Shown here piece after piece: positions 49,126 through 58,756 of a stretch of DNA of 64,000 nt. Position 1 is the first letter of the stretch. Each line of letters begins with the position of its first letter. Below the pieces are notes generated by a model. That model ran no database searches, was not told the origin of the DNA, and saw nothing but the letters and a program-made list of their open reading frames with translations. The translations under genes were made by a program, and so were the position numbers. Source of the DNA: Streptomyces spirodelae (GTDB lineage Bacteria > Actinomycetota > Actinomycetes > Streptomycetales > Streptomycetaceae); NCBI RefSeq assembly GCF_017676385.1, contig NZ_JAFFZN010000022.1:1-64000 (forward strand), given 5' to 3'.

Positions 49126-49848
49126 TCAGGCCGCGGCCGGGTCCTCCTCGACCAGGAGGTTGCGGGTGCGGTTCGGGTCGACCGGGATGCCGGGGCCCAT
49201 GGTGGTGGTGAAGGAAGCCTTCTTGATGTACCGGCCCTTCGCCGCCGCGGGCTTCAGCCTGGTGATCTCCTCAAGGGCCGCGGCGTAGTTCTCGACGAGC
49301 TGCTGCTCGTCGAAGGACGCCTTGCCGATGATGAAGTGCAGGTTGGCGTGCTTGTCGACACGGAACTCGATCTTGCCGCCCTTGATGTCGCCGACGGCCT
49401 TGGCGACATCGGGGGTGACGGTGCCGGTCTTCGGGTTCGGCATCAGACCACGCGGACCGAGCACCCGGCCGAGGCGGCCGACCTTGCCCATCAGGTCCGG
49501 GGTGGCGACGACGGCGTCGAAGTCGAGACGGCCGCCGGCGACCTCCTCGATGAGTTCGTCGGAGCCGACGATGTCGGCCCCAGCGGCCTCCGCCGCCGCA
49601 GCACGGTCGCCGGTCGCGAAGACCAGGACCCGGGCGGTCTTACCGGTGCCGTGCGGGAGGTTGACGGTGCCGCGGACCATCTGGTCGGCCTTGCGCGGGT
49701 CGACGCCCAGGCGCATGGCGACCTCGACGGTCGCGTCGAAGTTCTTCGTGGAGGTCTCCTTGGCGAGGCGGACGGCCTCCAGGGGCGCGTACTGCCGCGT
49801 CCTGTCGATCTTCGAGTCCGCTTCGCGGAGAGTCTTGCTGCGCTTCAC
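49126..49848 (-). CDS. rplA: 50S ribosomal protein L1
   Basis: L1 forms the mobile stalk at the E site, and in E. coli it represses the L11 operon. The 240-residue product starts at GTG (VKRSKTLREADSKID) after CAGGAGCAGCA; the extra upstream codons are not homologous. It has LGVDPRKADQMVRGTVNLPHGTGK and LMPNPKTGTVTPDV. Confidence 0.97.
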   Translation of the reverse strand: MKRSKTLREADSKIDRTRQYAPLEAVRLAKETSTKNFDATVEVAMRLGVDPRKADQMVRGTVNLPHGTGKTARVLVFATGDRAAAAEAAGADIVGSDELIEEVAGGRLDFDAVVATPDLMGKVGRLGRVLGPRGLMPNPKTGTVTPDVAKAVGDIKGGKIEFRVDKHANLHFIIGKASFDEQQLVENYAAALEEITRLKPAAAKGRYIKKASFTTTMGPGIPVDPNRTRNLLVEEDPAAA

Positions 49849-49933
49849 TGCTGCTCCTGATGGTATGGAGTCGTGGTGCGGGCCAGCGCTTGGCCCTGCC
49901 ACGGGGATGGGGTCAGATGCCGGTGCCGGGGGC

Positions 49934-50368
49934 TCAGCCCTCGACGGTCACACCCATGGAACGGGCGGTACCGGCGATGATCTTCTCCGCCTGGTCCAGG
50001 TCGTTCGCGTTGAGGTCGGGCATCTTGGTCGTGGCGATCTCGCGCACCTGGTCGCGGGTGATCTTGGCGACCTTGGTGCTGTGCGGGGTGCCGGAGCCCT
50101 TCTCCACACCCGCGGCCTTGAGGATCATCTTCGAGGCCGGCGGCGTCTTGGTGATGAAGGTGAAGGAGCGGTCCTCGTAGACCGTGATCTCCACCGGGAT
50201 CACCCAGCCACGCTGCGACTCGGTCGCGGCGTTGTACGCCTTGCAGAACTCCATGATGTTGACGCCGTGCTGACCCAGCGCCGGACCGACCGGCGGAGCC
50301 GGGTTGGCGGCGCCGGCCTGGATCTGGAGCTTGATCAGCCCCGCGACCTTCTTCTTCTTGGGAGGCAT
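49934..50368 (-). CDS. rplK: 50S ribosomal protein L11
   Basis: L11 forms the GTPase-associated centre and is the thiostrepton-region protein. The 144-residue product has AGLIKLQIQAGAANPAPPVGPALGQHGVNIMEFCKAYN and ends IIAGTARSMGVTVEG. The N-terminal proline-rich loop is intact. It starts about 60 bases downstream of a candidate promoter. Confidence 0.98.
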   Translation of the reverse strand: MPPKKKKVAGLIKLQIQAGAANPAPPVGPALGQHGVNIMEFCKAYNAATESQRGWVIPVEITVYEDRSFTFITKTPPASKMILKAAGVEKGSGTPHSTKVAKITRDQVREIATTKMPDLNANDLDQAEKIIAGTARSMGVTVEG

Positions 50369-50434
50369 GTTCTCTCCGGGTCCTGGTGAGTTGCGACTCC
50401 CCCACCCTTCACCCGGGCGGAGGCATACCGCACA

Positions 50435-50464
50435 ACGATAGCCCGTACCGTTCCGCGGCTTGAA
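50435..50464 (-). promoter_or_regulatory. candidate rplKA promoter
   Basis: TTCAAG (50459-50464) and TATCGT (50435-50440) are 18 bp apart on the minus strand, just past the hairpin that follows nusG. The start would be near 50428. Confidence 0.4.
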
Positions 50465-50470
50465 ACCGAG

Positions 50471-50505
50471 CAGGTCAGGAAGGGCGCGAGCGCCTTCCTG
50501 ACCTG
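50471..50505 (-). terminator. nusG-rplK intergenic hairpin
   Basis: A perfect 13-bp stem (CAGGTCAGGAAGG at 50471-50483 with its complement at 50493-50505, 9-nt loop) begins 48 bases after the nusG stop on the minus strand. It probably terminates or attenuates the secE-nusG message ahead of rplKA. Confidence 0.65.
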
Positions 50506-50552
50506 ACCGGAAGCTGTTTTCCCGCCCCTGGGCTCCCGCCGGGGCCGGTGAG

Positions 50553-51461
50553 TCAGTTCTTCTGGATCTGGTCGAAGCTCAGCTCGACCGGGGTCTCGCG
50601 GCCGAAGATCTCGACAAGGCCCTTGACCTTCTTCGAGTCGGCGTTGATCTCGTTGATGGTCGCCTGGAGGGTGGCGAACGGGCCGTCGGTGACGGTGACC
50701 GAGTCGCCGACCTCGAAGTCGAGCACCTGGACCTCGACCTTGCGGCCGGGACCACCCGCGGGCTTGCCCTCCTCGTCGGCCGCGGCGGCCTTGGCGGCCT
50801 TCTCCTCGGCCTCCGGCGCGAGCATCTTGACGATCTCGTCGAGGGTCAGCGGGTACGGGTCGTAGGCGTTGCCGACGAAGCCGGTGACACCGGGGGTGTT
50901 GCGGACGACGCCCCACGACTCGTTGGTCAGATCCATCCGGACCAGCACATAGCCGGGCAGCTTGTTCTGGCGCACGGTGCGGCGGTCGCCGTTCTTGATC
51001 TGGACGACCTCTTCCTGCGGCACCTCGGCCTGGAAGATGAAGTCCTCGACGTTGAGCGAGACGGCGCGCTGCTCCAGGTTGGTCTTCACGCGGTTCTCGT
51101 AGCCGGCGTACGTGTGGATCACGTACCACTCGCCGGGCAGGTGGCGCAGCTCGTCGCGGAGCTGGGCGACGGGGTCGACCTGCTCCTCCTCGGCCTGAGC
51201 CGCTTCCTCGGCCCCTGCGGCCTCCGCCTCGGCAGCCTCTTCGGCTGCGGCCTCGTCGGTCTCCTCGTCCGAGGCGTCGGAGGGGGCCGTGGCCTCGGCC
51301 TCGCCCTCCTCGCGGACGGCGGCCTCCTCGGCGGGCTCACCGGCAGCGCTCTCGGCGGCTTCCGCACGGTCGACGCTGCTGTCCGCTGCCTCGACGATGT
51401 CGCGCGCCGTGTCGTCGCCCTCCGCGGGCTCGACGGCATCGTTCATGTTCGGCTCAGACAC
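50553..51461 (-). CDS. nusG: transcription termination/antitermination factor NusG
   Basis: NusG binds RNA polymerase and Rho or S10, coupling transcription and translation. The 302-residue product has an acidic Glu/Ala N-terminal extension (about 1-100) as in other Streptomyces NusG, the NGN domain (about 110-215, WYVIHTYAGYENRVKTNLEQR) and a C-terminal KOW domain (FEVGDSVTVTDGPFATLQATINEI). A small GCCCC/GGGGC hairpin followed by TTT lies in the 73-bp gap after secE and could attenuate entry into nusG. Confidence 0.97.
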   Translation of the reverse strand: MSEPNMNDAVEPAEGDDTARDIVEAADSSVDRAEAAESAAGEPAEEAAVREEGEAEATAPSDASDEETDEAAAEEAAEAEAAGAEEAAQAEEEQVDPVAQLRDELRHLPGEWYVIHTYAGYENRVKTNLEQRAVSLNVEDFIFQAEVPQEEVVQIKNGDRRTVRQNKLPGYVLVRMDLTNESWGVVRNTPGVTGFVGNAYDPYPLTLDEIVKMLAPEAEEKAAKAAAADEEGKPAGGPGRKVEVQVLDFEVGDSVTVTDGPFATLQATINEINADSKKVKGLVEIFGRETPVELSFDQIQKN

Positions 51462-51534
51462 GGTGGCTGCTTCTTCCTGGCTTCAAGGGGTCGAACACGC
51501 GGAAAGCCCCGCGGAGGGGGCTCTTCGCGGAGGG

Positions 51535-51816
51535 TCAGCCGAAGACGTGTTTCATGACTTCGGTCAGCCCATAGTCAATCACGAACACCAAAGCGATGAT
51601 GATGATGACAAAGACGATCACCACGCTCGTGTACGTGGAGAGCTGCTGCCGCGTCGGCCAGACGACCTTCCGGAGCTCCGCGACGATCTGGCGGTAGAAA
51701 AGCGCGAGCCGGGCCACCGGCCCCTTCTTCGCCCGCTTTCCGCCCTTGCGGGGCTTCTTGCCTTCGGACGACCCTCCGGGCTCGGGGACCTCGGTGGTAT
51801 CCGTGATCTCCGTCAC
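51535..51816 (-). CDS. secE: preprotein translocase subunit SecE
   Basis: SecE is the single-span clamp of the SecYEG channel. The 93-residue product has a polar basic N-terminus, the conserved amphipathic FYRQIVAELRKVVWPTRQQ segment at about 46-64, and one transmembrane helix (YTSVVIVFVIIIIALVFVIDYGL). Upstream is tRNA-Trp, downstream nusG: the usual actinobacterial order. Confidence 0.97.
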   Translation of the reverse strand: MTEITDTTEVPEPGGSSEGKKPRKGGKRAKKGPVARLALFYRQIVAELRKVVWPTRQQLSTYTSVVIVFVIIIIALVFVIDYGLTEVMKHVFG

Positions 51817-51935
51817 TCGTCCTCACCTGATCCGGGTCGTTGCCCTGCGGCGTCCGGCCCGGCCGCACGGCGGTGCAATTCAGTGCATTCCATGTACACA
51901 GTACGCAAGCACACACCTCGGCGACGTGTGTGTAG

Positions 51936-52008
51936 CAGGGCCGGAGGGACTCGAACCCCCAACCGCTGGTTTTGGAGACCAGTGCTCTACCAATTGAGCT
52001 ACGACCCT
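51936..52008 (-). tRNA. tRNA-Trp (anticodon CCA)
   Basis: The 73-nt cloverleaf on the minus strand has acceptor AGGGTCG / CGGCCCT, a D-arm with GCTC and GAGC, anticodon stem CTGGT/ACCAG with CTCCAAA loop (anticodon CCA), a T-loop TTCGAGT and discriminator G. No CCA is encoded. It lies 120 bp upstream of secE, as in other Streptomyces. Confidence 0.97.
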
Positions 52009-52255
52009 TTGTGTCTCCCTCAACCTACCGCATCCACGCGGTCGCATGGAGTGCGCTCCACGCGCAGACGGTGAGTGACGGTTGAAGGCCAACGACGTGA
52101 GATTGTACGTGCTCTGCGGCCGGGCGTCGAACAGGATGTGCCGCTGTCGCCCTCCTTCGCCGTGTTGCCCACGTGCCGCCGATGTGCCGCCGATGTGATC
52201 CAGCCGCCGCCGAACCCCGGTGCCCCGCCGCCGCCCGGTCTGGGAACATGCCTGT

Positions 52256-53494
<1,239 letters not shown>

Positions 53495-53539
53495 GACAGC
53501 TGGGGCAGCTGGGACAACTGAGACAGCGGTCTCCTGCGG

Positions 53540-53568
53540 GCGGGCCCGGGCGGATGCCCCGGGCCCGC
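53540..53568 (+). terminator. terminator of aspC
   Basis: A perfect 11-bp GC stem (GCGGGCCCGGG at 53540-53550 with its complement at 53558-53568, 7-nt loop) lies about 45 bases after the aspC stop. Confidence 0.7.
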
Positions 53569-53640
53569 TCGCGTATTCGGACCGTCCCCTTGACGGGAAC
53601 CGGCTACCTTCCCGGCGGTCGGATGCGGCAGGATCTTGGG

Positions 53641-54678
53641 ATGTTGCACTCTTCCGGAGAGCGGGATCTGCGTACGCTGCCGAAAGCCCACCTGCACCTG
53701 CACTTCACGGGGTCGATGCGACCCTCCACGCTGCTGGAGCTGGCCGACAAGTACGGCGTGCACCTGCCGGACGCGCTCAGCGGTGGCGAGCCTCCCAAGC
53801 TGCGCGCGACCGACGAGCGCGGCTGGTTCCGGTTCCAGCGGCTCTACGACATCGCGCGGTCCTGTCTGCGGGAACCGGAGGACATCCAGCGCCTGGTGCG
53901 CGAGGCGGCCCAGGAGGACGTACGGGACGGCTCCCGCTGGCTGGAGATCCAGGTCGACCCCACCTCCTACGCGCCCCGGCTCGGCGGTCTCATCCCCGCG
54001 CTGGAGATCATCCTGGACGCGGTCGAGTCGGCCTCCCGGCAGACCGGGCTCCGCATCCGCGTACTGGTGGCGGCGAACCGGATGAAGCACCCGCTGGACG
54101 CCCGCACACTGGCCCGGCTCGCGGTGCGCTACCGGGACCGCGGCATCGTCGGCTTCGGGCTTTCCAACGACGAACGGCGCGGCTTCGCACGCGACTTCGA
54201 CCGCGCCTTCGCCATCGCCAGGGAGGGCGGGCTGCTCGCGGCACCGCACGGGGGCGAGCTGTCGGGGCCCGGCAGCGTACGGGACTGCCTGGACGATCTG
54301 CGCGCCACCCGCGTCGGGCACGGGGTGCGCGCCGCCGAGGACCCCTGGCTGCTGGCGCGGCTGGCTGAACGGCAGGTGACCTGCGAGGTGTGCCCCGCCT
54401 CCAATGTGGCGCTGGGCGTCTACGACAAGGTCGAGGACGTACCCGTACGGGCGCTGTGGGACGCGGGCGTGCCGATGGCGCTGGGCGCCGACGACCCGCT
54501 GCTGTTCGGCTCGCGGCTGGCTGCGCAGTACGAACTGGTGCGCCGCGAGCACGGGTTCTCCGACGCGGAGCTGGCCGAGCTGGCCCGGCAGTCGGTACGC
54601 GGCGCCTCGATGCCTCCGGACGTGCGGGACGCGGTGCTGGCCGACATCGACGCCTGGCTGGCCGCCGAGCCCGGCTAG
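53641..54678 (+). CDS. adenosine deaminase family protein
   Basis: This 345-residue metal-dependent deaminase has the full set of family motifs: KAHLHLHFTGS near residue 15-25 (zinc His pair), AAPHGGELSG (His and Glu), RVGHGVRAAEDPWL, CPASNVALGV and GADDPLLFGS (Asp pair). These residues predict deamination of adenosine or a related aminopurine nucleoside; futalosine-pathway aminodeoxyfutalosine is also possible in this genus. The start at MLHSSGERDLR has AGGATCTTGGG upstream; MRQDLG six codons earlier is an alternative. Confidence 0.88.
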   Translation: MLHSSGERDLRTLPKAHLHLHFTGSMRPSTLLELADKYGVHLPDALSGGEPPKLRATDERGWFRFQRLYDIARSCLREPEDIQRLVREAAQEDVRDGSRWLEIQVDPTSYAPRLGGLIPALEIILDAVESASRQTGLRIRVLVAANRMKHPLDARTLARLAVRYRDRGIVGFGLSNDERRGFARDFDRAFAIAREGGLLAAPHGGELSGPGSVRDCLDDLRATRVGHGVRAAEDPWLLARLAERQVTCEVCPASNVALGVYDKVEDVPVRALWDAGVPMALGADDPLLFGSRLAAQYELVRREHGFSDAELAELARQSVRGASMPPDVRDAVLADIDAWLAAEPG

Positions 54679-54688
54679 CGCGCGGCTC

Positions 54689-55312
54689 TCATCGCGGGGC
54701 CAGGCCGTGCAGCAGGGTGCTCACCAGGCCGCGCACGAAGTCGGCGAGCGGTTGGTCGGGGCGCTCACCCGCGGCGAAGTCGTAGAGGAAGGCGCGCTGT
54801 GAGCAGGCGCCCAGCAAGAGCGCGGCGGCGGCGTCCACGTCGGCGTCGGACCGTACCGCGCCGCGTGCGCGCTCGGCGCGCAGATAGGCGGCGAGGGCCA
54901 CCAGCGGAGTGCGGGGTCCCGCACCGAGTTCGCGTACGCCCTCGAAGTGGCGGCGCTTGAGGACCGGTTCGGCGAACAGCGAGGCGGCGATGGGGACGCT
55001 CTGCTCGTAGAAGAGGGCCGCGTGCTCGGCGATCTCGGTCAGATTGCGCTCCAGCCCGCGCTCTCCGGGGTCCTGCGCCAGCTCGCTCAGCAGCGGGTTG
55101 AGGCGGGGCAGCCGGTCGTGCAGCACGCGGACGAAGATCTCCTCCTTGCCGGAGAAGTGCTTGTAGAGCGCGGCCTCCGAGCAGCCGGCCTCGCGGGCGA
55201 TCTCCTTGGTCGTGGTGCGGGCCAGGCCGATGGTGCGCAGCAGGTGGTCGGCGGCGTCCAGGATGCGCTCCCGGGTGGGCCGGGCCCGCTGGGTTGACTC
55301 GCGAGTGGACAT
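54689..55312 (-). CDS. TetR family transcriptional regulator
   Basis: The 207-residue product has an N-terminal TetR HTH at about 14-60 (RERILDAADHLLRTIGLARTTTKEIAREAGCSEAALYKHFSGKEEIF) and an all-helical ligand domain. It is convergent with the adenosine deaminase gene (10-bp gap) and divergent from the NAD(P)-binding protein gene at 55392. Inverted repeats between the divergent genes suggest it represses both. The ligand is unknown. Confidence 0.95.
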   Translation of the reverse strand: MSTRESTQRARPTRERILDAADHLLRTIGLARTTTKEIAREAGCSEAALYKHFSGKEEIFVRVLHDRLPRLNPLLSELAQDPGERGLERNLTEIAEHAALFYEQSVPIAASLFAEPVLKRRHFEGVRELGAGPRTPLVALAAYLRAERARGAVRSDADVDAAAALLLGACSQRAFLYDFAAGERPDQPLADFVRGLVSTLLHGLAPR

Positions 55313-55347
55313 TCACCCACTCTAGCGGTAAGTGAATACTCACCCAC
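55303..55347. promoter_or_regulatory. candidate operator between tetR and the NAD(P)-binding gene
   Basis: This stretch holds a GAGTGG...CCACTC inverted repeat (55303-55308 and 55317-55322) over the tetR start codon, an ATTCAC...GTGAAT inverted repeat (55311-55316 and 55332-55337), and ATTCACCCAC / ACTCACCCAC direct repeats (55311-55320 and 55338-55347). This layout is typical of TetR autorepression sites. Confidence 0.5.
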
Positions 55348-55391
55348 CCTCGGCGGAACGCCGCGGAGTGGCACAGGAGAGGCACAACGGC

Positions 55392-56027
55392 ATGCGCTAC
55401 ACGATCTTCGGCGCCACCGGCGGCACCGGCCGGCAACTGGTACGACGGGCGCTGGACGCGGGCCACAAGGTGACAGCGGTGGTACGGAACCCCGAGCGGC
55501 TCCCCGTACGGCACGACCTGCTGGAGGTCGCCGCCGCCGACGTACGGGACCCCGAGGCGCTGCGTCCCCTGGTCGCGGGCGCGGACGCCGCGCTCTCGGC
55601 GCTCGGCTCCCCCACCAACAAGGGTGCGGGCATCGCCTCGACCGGGACCCGCGCGATCCTGAGCGCCCTCCAGGCGGAGGGCGTGGAGCGCTGCATCGCC
55701 GTCAGCGCGGCACCTGTGGGCACCCAGCCGCACGACGAGGGTCGGTTCCACCGCGCTGTGGTGCTGCCCTTGGTGCGCCGCGCGTTCCAGAACATCTACG
55801 CGGACCTGGCCGTGATGGAGGAGGAGATCAGGTCCAGCGCACTGCGGTGGACAGTGGTGCGACCGCCGCAGCTGACCGACCGGCCCGCCACCGGTCAGTG
55901 GCAGCAGCGCGAGGGCTCCGCCGTACCGGGGCGCCTCCGCGTCACCCGCGCGGACCTCGCGGCCGCGATGCTGACGATGGTCGACAACCCGGACACCGAG
56001 CGGAAGGTCATCGGGGTGGCCAACTGA
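55392..56027 (+). CDS. NAD(P)H-binding protein (SDR-like oxidoreductase)
   Basis: The 211-residue product has an N-terminal Rossmann glycine motif FGATGGTGRQLVRRALDAGHKV and is of the YwnB/NmrA-like atypical SDR class (VTAVVRNPERL, ADAALSALGSPTN). No catalytic YxxxK pair is obvious. The ATG follows AGGAGAGGC. Divergence from the adjacent TetR gene suggests it is the regulated target, perhaps in a redox or electrophile response. Substrate unknown. Confidence 0.88.
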   Translation: MRYTIFGATGGTGRQLVRRALDAGHKVTAVVRNPERLPVRHDLLEVAAADVRDPEALRPLVAGADAALSALGSPTNKGAGIASTGTRAILSALQAEGVERCIAVSAAPVGTQPHDEGRFHRAVVLPLVRRAFQNIYADLAVMEEEIRSSALRWTVVRPPQLTDRPATGQWQQREGSAVPGRLRVTRADLAAAMLTMVDNPDTERKVIGVAN

Positions 56028-56049
56028 GCCCCGGTATGCGCGGCGCCGT

Positions 56050-57123
56050 CTACAGCGCGCAGCCGACCATCACCGGCTCGTTGGTGAGGGTGACACCGAA
56101 TGCGGCCTGAACCCCCTCGCGCACCTCGCGGGCCAGCGCGAGCAGGTCGGCCGTGGTGGCCGAGCCGCGGTTGGTGAGCGCCAGGGTGTGCTTGGTGGAG
56201 ATCCGGGCCGGTCCCTGGCCGTACCCCTTGGTGAAGCCCGCCTTGTCGATGAGCCAGGCCGCCGAGGTCTTGGTGCGCCCCTCCCCGGCAGGGAACGCGG
56301 GCGGCGCCACCTCGGGTCCGAGCCGGTCGCGCACCCGTTCGACGAAGACGGCGAAGTCGGCGTCGTCCAGGATCGGATTGGTGAAGAAGGAGCCGGCCGA
56401 CCAGGTGTCGTGGTCCTCCGGGTCGAGCACCATGCCCTTCCCCGCGCGCAGCCGCAGCACGGCCTTCCGCGCGGCGTCGGCCGGTACGCGGTCGCCCGGC
56501 TCGACGCCGAGGAGGCGTGCCGTCTCCGCGTACTTGATGGGCGCGGACAGCCCTTCCGCGTCCTCCAGGGCGAAGCGGACCCGCAGCACAACATGGCGCG
56601 AGTGGTCGGCCTTGAACCGGCTGTGCCGGTAGGAGAAGCCGCACTCGGCGTTGGTGAGCGTGACCGTCTCGCGGGTCAGCCGGTCGTAGGCGACGACCTC
56701 GGTGAGCGTGCTGGAGACCTCCTGGCCGTACGCTCCCACGTTCTGGATGGGCGTGGCGCCTGCGGAGCCCGGAATACCGGCCAGGCACTCGACACCGGCC
56801 AGCCCCGCCTCGACCGTACGCGCCACGGCGTCCGACCAGTTCTCGCCCGCCGCCAGCTCCAGGCTCGTGCCGGAGAGCGAGAAGCCGCTGGTCGCGATGT
56901 GCAGAACGGTGCCGGGGAAGCCCTCGTCGGCGATGACGAGGTTGCTGCCGCCCGCGATGATCAACAGCGGTGTGCCGCTGTCGTCGGCCTCGCGGACCGC
57001 CGCGATCACCTCGTCGTCGGTGGTCGCCGTGACCAGCCGCTGGGCCGGCCCACCCAGGCGCAGCGTCGTCAGCGGGGCGAGCGAGACCAGAGGGACACCG
57101 GAGTCAACGTAGAGTTCCTGCAC
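56050..57123 (-). CDS. murB: UDP-N-acetylenolpyruvoylglucosamine reductase
   Basis: MurB is the FAD enzyme that reduces UDP-GlcNAc-enolpyruvate to UDP-MurNAc in peptidoglycan synthesis. The 357-residue product has AGGSNLVIADEGFPG at about 57-71, GSAGATPIQNVGAYGQE, the catalytic Ser in GSFFTNPILDD, and GRTKTSAAWLIDKAGFTKG with a later C-terminal Glu-type region. It fits MurB of the longer type I class. It lies next to hadAB-like genes, as in other actinobacteria. Confidence 0.95.
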   Translation of the reverse strand: MQELYVDSGVPLVSLAPLTTLRLGGPAQRLVTATTDDEVIAAVREADDSGTPLLIIAGGSNLVIADEGFPGTVLHIATSGFSLSGTSLELAAGENWSDAVARTVEAGLAGVECLAGIPGSAGATPIQNVGAYGQEVSSTLTEVVAYDRLTRETVTLTNAECGFSYRHSRFKADHSRHVVLRVRFALEDAEGLSAPIKYAETARLLGVEPGDRVPADAARKAVLRLRAGKGMVLDPEDHDTWSAGSFFTNPILDDADFAVFVERVRDRLGPEVAPPAFPAGEGRTKTSAAWLIDKAGFTKGYGQGPARISTKHTLALTNRGSATTADLLALAREVREGVQAAFGVTLTNEPVMVGCAL

Positions 57124-57241
57124 GCGCTCCAGAGTACGGGGGCGTACGCGCCACGGCGCACCGGCCGCCGCCGAGGGGCGGCCGGTGCGAGGTGGGTACG
57201 GGTCTCAGGCGACCTGGGGGGTTGGGGCGGGGTCGGGTGCC

Positions 57242-57676
57242 TCAGGCGAGCCGGACGACAGCGCGGGACATGCCCAGCACCTTGGCGCCGGCGCTGGTGA
57301 CCGTCAGGTCCACCCGCACCGTACGGGCCTCGTCGTCCAGCTTCTTGGCCACCTTGGCGGTCACCTCGATGGCCGCACCCGCGTCGTCGTCCGGTACGAC
57401 GACCGGCTTGGTGAAGCGCGCGCCGTACTCCACCAGCGCGCCGGGGTCGCCCGTCCAGTCGGTCACCACCCGCGCGGCCTCGGCCATGGTGAACATGCCG
57501 TGCGCGATGACATCGGGCAGGCCGACGTCCTTGGCGAACCGTTCATTCCAGTGGATGGGGTTGAAGTCCCCGGAGGCACCGGCGTATCTGACCAGCCGGG
57601 CGCGGTCAACCGGGAAGGTGCGGGAAGGCAGTTCGGTGCCCACCTCGACGTCGGCGTAGGCGATCTTCGCGGTCAT
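57242..57676 (-). CDS. MaoC-like dehydratase (HadB-type)
   Basis: This 144-residue hotdog-fold hydratase/dehydratase has the hydratase 2 motif YAGASGDFNPIHWNERFAKDVGLPDVIAHGMFTM with the catalytic Asp and His. The ATG at 57676 is nine bases from GGGGGA; a GTG three codons upstream overlaps the preceding stop (GTGA) but is too close to that site. It pairs with the upstream gene to form a heterodimer like mycobacterial HadAB, (3R)-hydroxyacyl-ACP dehydratase. The acyl substrate in Streptomyces is not known. Confidence 0.88.
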   Translation of the reverse strand: MTAKIAYADVEVGTELPSRTFPVDRARLVRYAGASGDFNPIHWNERFAKDVGLPDVIAHGMFTMAEAARVVTDWTGDPGALVEYGARFTKPVVVPDDDAGAAIEVTAKVAKKLDDEARTVRVDLTVTSAGAKVLGMSRAVVRLA

Positions 57677-57681
57677 CCCGG

Positions 57682-58143
57682 TCACTCCCCCTCGGCGGCT
57701 TCCGCCGCACGTGCCACCAGCTTGGTGAAGACGGTCACCACCGGTTCGCCCGCCGCGTCCGAGACCTCGCCCCGGATGTCGAGGATCTCGTTGCCGGCCA
57801 GGGACTTGATCCCCTCGATGGTGGAGGTGACGGAGAGCCGGTCCCCGGCGCGGACGGGACGGTGGTAGGCGAACCGCTGGTCCCCGTGCACCACTCGGTC
57901 GTAGTCCAGGCCCAGCTTCGGGTCGCGGATCACATTCGCCGCCTCCTGGAAGGTGACGGTGAACACAAAAGTGGGAGGGGCGATCACGTCCGGGTGACCG
58001 AGCGCCTTGGCCGCCTCGGCGTCCGTGTAGGCGGGATTGTCGTCACCGATGGCCTCGGCGAACTCGCGGATCTTCTCCCGGGCGACCTCGTACGGCCTGC
58101 TGGGCGGGTACGTCCGCCCGACGAAAGACTGATCGAGTGCCAT
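57682..58143 (-). CDS. MaoC-like dehydratase N-terminal-type subunit (HadA/HadC-type)
   Basis: The 153-residue product is of the FAS1-DH / UPF0336 class (ALDQSFVGRTYPPSRPYEVAREKIREFAEAIGDDNPAYTD, APPTFVFTVTFQEAANVI, VVHGDQRFAYHRPVRAGDRL). It is the structural, non-catalytic partner of the HadB-type subunit encoded downstream after 5 bp. The ATG follows GCAGGAGGCGCCG; the longer frame upstream is not homologous. Confidence 0.9.
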   Translation of the reverse strand: MALDQSFVGRTYPPSRPYEVAREKIREFAEAIGDDNPAYTDAEAAKALGHPDVIAPPTFVFTVTFQEAANVIRDPKLGLDYDRVVHGDQRFAYHRPVRAGDRLSVTSTIEGIKSLAGNEILDIRGEVSDAAGEPVVTVFTKLVARAAEAAEGE

Positions 58144-58341
58144 CGGCGGCGCCTCCTGCGGCAGTGTGGCGGTTACACAGCGGATGCGGCTTCTTCTACA
58201 CGGCGGGCACGGGTTCGCGGACGTCGGGCGCCCGGGGCGGTCCCGTACCGGAGCGGCGTCCCGTACCGGAGCGGTGTCCGGAGCCCGGAGCCGTGGCCAG
58301 GGGTCCGGACGCAGGCACGAGGCGGCATCCGGACACAGCAC

Positions 58342-58372
58342 GAGGCCGACCCCGACGAGCGGGGACGGCCTC
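58342..58372 (-). terminator. terminator-like hairpin after rpmG
   Basis: The arms GAGGCCG-A-CCCC (58342-58353) and GGGG-A-CGGCCTC (58361-58372) give an 11-bp stem with one mismatch and a 7-nt loop, about 15 bases after the rpmG stop on the minus strand. It separates tRNA-rpmG from hadA. The gap also carries a tandem CCCGTACCGGAGCGG pair at about 58240-58275. Confidence 0.6.
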
Positions 58373-58387
58373 AGAGCATGAGAGGAA

Positions 58388-58552
58388 TCAGCGCGTCTCG
58401 CGGTGCACCGTGTGCCGGTTGTCGCGCGGGCAGAACTTCTTCATCTCAAGCCTGTCCGGGTTGTTGCGCCGGTTCTTCTTCGTGATGTAGTTCCGCTCCT
58501 TGCACTCCACGCAGGCCAGCGTGATCTTCGGGCGGACGTCTGTGGCAGCCAC
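58388..58552 (-). CDS. rpmG: 50S ribosomal protein L33
   Basis: This 54-residue product (VAATDVRPKITLACVECKER...) starts at GTG after AAGGAGCACTCAAC. The first CxxC (CVEC) of the zinc ribbon is present. In the second half, where many zinc-type L33 proteins have CPxC, this one reads CPRDN, so the fourth zinc Cys is Asp (codon GAC). The other L33 residues (NYITKKNRRNNPDRLE, VHRETR) are intact. It sits after tRNA-Met and tRNA-Thr and before hadA, the usual order. Confidence 0.96.
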   Translation of the reverse strand: MAATDVRPKITLACVECKERNYITKKNRRNNPDRLEMKKFCPRDNRHTVHRETR

Positions 58553-58643
58553 GTTGAGTGCTCCTTGACGAACGGACGGGTTTTAACGCAGAAAGAGTAG
58601 CCGATCGGAGGACCGACCCCACAATCGGCTACTGTCGGTGAAG

Positions 58644-58716
58644 TAGCGGTGACCGGACTTGAACCGGTGACACAGCGATTATGAGCCGCTTGCTCTACCG
58701 ACTGAGCTACACCGCC
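58644..58716 (-). tRNA. tRNA-Met (anticodon CAT, elongator type)
   Basis: The 73-nt cloverleaf on the minus strand starts GGCGGTG and ends CACCGCT plus discriminator A (with a G-U pair at the end). The anticodon loop is CTCATAA, anticodon CAT. The T-loop is TTCAAGT. The first pair is G-U, unlike the C-A mismatch of initiator tRNA, so I call it the elongator. Confidence 0.9.
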
Positions 58717-58756
58717 ACGATGCGGCGACCTCCCGACGGAAGATCTCTCACATCAG

